Shown: positions 12,412-13,137 of the stretch, in pieces
Numbering within the stretch: the stretch's first letter is position 1
Layout of the letters: each line of letters opens with the position of its first letter
Source of the DNA: CAVHIG01 sp963636105
Lineage (GTDB): Bacteria > Bacillota > Clostridia > Peptostreptococcales > Anaerovoracaceae
Assembly: GCA_963636105.1 (NCBI GenBank)
Contig: CAVHIG010000051.1
Location: 1 to 13,137, forward strand
Direction: 5' to 3'
DNA: 13,137 nt
Translations under genes and position numbers: made by a program
Notes under the pieces: generated by a model
What the model saw: the letters and a program-made list of their open reading frames with translations, nothing else
Database searches by the model: none
What the model was told of the DNA's origin: nothing

Positions 12412-12761
12412 TGGCTTTGGCGCAAGCCCTCTGAACATCTTCATTCCATGGCGCAAGTTTCGCCAGCTCTTCATCTGACATCTTTTCACTCGGACGATGC
12501 TCCAGAAGATATTCAATATATTTGTAACGACTCAGGCCGTACAGCTTTGCCATTTCTACAATGGTGTAAATGCCCATACTGGCATTGATGCCGTCTACGG
12601 ACACGCTAAATAACCAGTTCTTCCTGCCTACTGTGACAGGACGAACTGAATTCTCCGAAAGGTTGTTCGATAGTGCTATTCTGAGAATCTATCGTCTTAT
12701 TCAGTTGTGTAATTACATCCTTAAGCTCTCTGAGGCGGATGTCAATTGCTGAATTTATCAT
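12404..12761 (-). pseudogene. IS66 transposase TnpC, N- and C-terminal ends fused out of frame
   Basis: ATG 12761 (minus) has AAAGGA eight bases upstream and reads MINSAIDIRLRELKDVITQL, then NKTIDSQNSTIEQ, the coiled-coil N-terminus of IS66 TnpC. At about 12663-12673 the sequence jumps to the C-terminus in another frame: LSNNLSENSVRPVTVGRKNW, FSVSVDGINASMGIYTIVEMAKLYGL (given in parts), ending at a TAG at 12404-12406. The ORF from the real start shifts frame and stops at 12606-12608 after 51 residues. The whole DDE catalytic middle (normally about 300 residues or more) is gone, with only the final E-containing region (LSNNLSEN, where the catalytic Glu sits) left. Confidence 0.8.
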
Positions 12762-12879
12762 GTCAAAATCCTTTCTTTTTCTATATACATTTTACCATAA
12801 ATGGCAAGAAAAAGAAAGCATAAAACCTTGGAAATTCAATGTTTTTAGTAAATTTTTCGACGCTCTGGCGGATTGAAAT

Positions 12880-12942
12880 TTACTCAGTACGAAATGCCTT
12901 TGGCTGCTCAATATCGAGGCCTGATAGAAGCCAATCAAGCTG
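12880..12942 (-). pseudogene. IS66 TnpB C-terminal fragment
   Basis: From 12942 the minus strand reads QLDWLLSGLDIEQPKAFRTE and a TAA stop at 12880-12882. This is the characteristic C-terminus of IS66 TnpB (WLxxGLDIEQPKA). The N-terminal part has been lost at the junction with tnpA near 12942. TnpB is the accessory protein of IS66 elements, of unknown biochemical role. Confidence 0.65.
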
Positions 12943-13137
12943 TTGCCGAGCTAATCTCATTTGAGATTCGGATGATGACATCATTGCAGCATATTTCGGC
13001 TACCGGAGCGAAAGTTGTAGTAAACGAGTCCATAATTGGAGCAACTTGGTTCAATTGTTTAAAAGTCAGTTCCTCATCAGAAAGAGTGGTCCTTGAAATT
13101 CCATGTTCCAAGCACCATTGCTGGTCAGAAAGACCGC
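12935..13137 (-). pseudogene. IS66 TnpA fragment, 5' end outside the window
   Basis: From the right edge of the window (frame starting at 13135) the minus strand reads GLSDQQWCLEHGISRTT, matching the TnpA helix-turn-helix region (SGLSxxxWCxxxxIS). It then jumps to LSDEELTFKQLNQVAPIMDS and on to FAPVAEIC and VIIRISNEISS, the C-terminal strand motif of TnpA. The expected YYYWL segment after the helix-turn-helix is missing. The frame stops at 12935-12937, just inside the tnpB fragment. So the gene is shortened inside and fused at its end. Confidence 0.65.

Larger units (their letters stand above)
12348..13137 (-). mobile_element. IS66-family element remnant (tnpA-tnpB-tnpC, all internally deleted)
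   Basis: Minus-strand remnants occur in the IS66 order tnpA (12935-13137), tnpB (12880-12942), tnpC (12404-12761). GTAAGCGCCAAAT at 12348-12360 begins with the GTAAGCG seen at IS66 termini and lies 56 nt beyond the tnpC stop, so 12348 is the probable right end. The other end lies beyond the window. All three ORFs have lost central parts while keeping gene order, so the element cannot transpose by itself. Confidence 0.75.

Noticed and set aside
12762..12879. A gene between the tnpB fragment and the tnpC start
   Set aside because: AT-rich, without a coding frame on either strand; at most a tnpC promoter on the minus strand (TAAAAT near 12795), which is weak.

Overview
The window looks like chromosomal DNA of an anaerobic Firmicute, most probably Clostridia of the Lachnospiraceae type. 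This is inferred from the gene families: a clostridial Tad/Flp pilus cluster with an Flp1-like pilin and a DUF5702-like protein, a LysO exporter split over two genes, a clostridial LexA operator type, and TnpV and IS66 mobile-element families. No rRNA, tRNA or CRISPR array was seen. The species cannot be told from the sequence.

Region 1 (about 1-4914, + strand) is the distal part of a Tad (type IVb pilus) operon. It holds a TadC-like inner-membrane platform protein, a tiny Flp1-like pilin, a TadE-like pseudopilin, a DUF5702/TadG-like protein overlapping it by 49 nt, a second TadE-like pseudopilin carrying two copies of a His/Cys (H-x3-C-x22-C-x2-C) module, and a DUF6382-like protein. Between the DUF5702-like gene and the second pseudopilin lie two near-identical 71-bp direct repeats, each with a 15-bp hairpin. 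The start of the locus (the ATPase and other platform genes) would lie left of the window.

Region 2 (4915-9370, + strand) is housekeeping: thiamine pyrophosphokinase (thiN) with its own promoter and a tandem-hairpin terminator, serine hydroxymethyltransferase (glyA) with a structured leader and a terminator, the two-gene lysine exporter lysO, and lexA. The lexA promoter carries two inverted copies of a GAACAGRTGTTT operator, one overlapping the -35 box. An AIM24-family gene (9538-10215) follows with its own promoter.

Region 3 (about 10216-13137) is a graveyard of mobile and defence genes: a frameshifted TnpV start, an Abi_2-family protein reduced to its N- and C-terminal ends, a DUF262-like internal fragment, a Walker-A ATPase fragment on the - strand, an unrecognised ORF, one apparently intact conserved gene with its own promoter and a large operator-like palindrome (11705-12307), and an IS66-family element in which tnpA, tnpB and tnpC are all internally deleted. 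Several genes here keep both ends but lack their middles, so internal deletion is a recurring mode of decay.

Family names are from memory of protein families, without a database search. Motif positions, spacings and repeats were read directly from the sequence.
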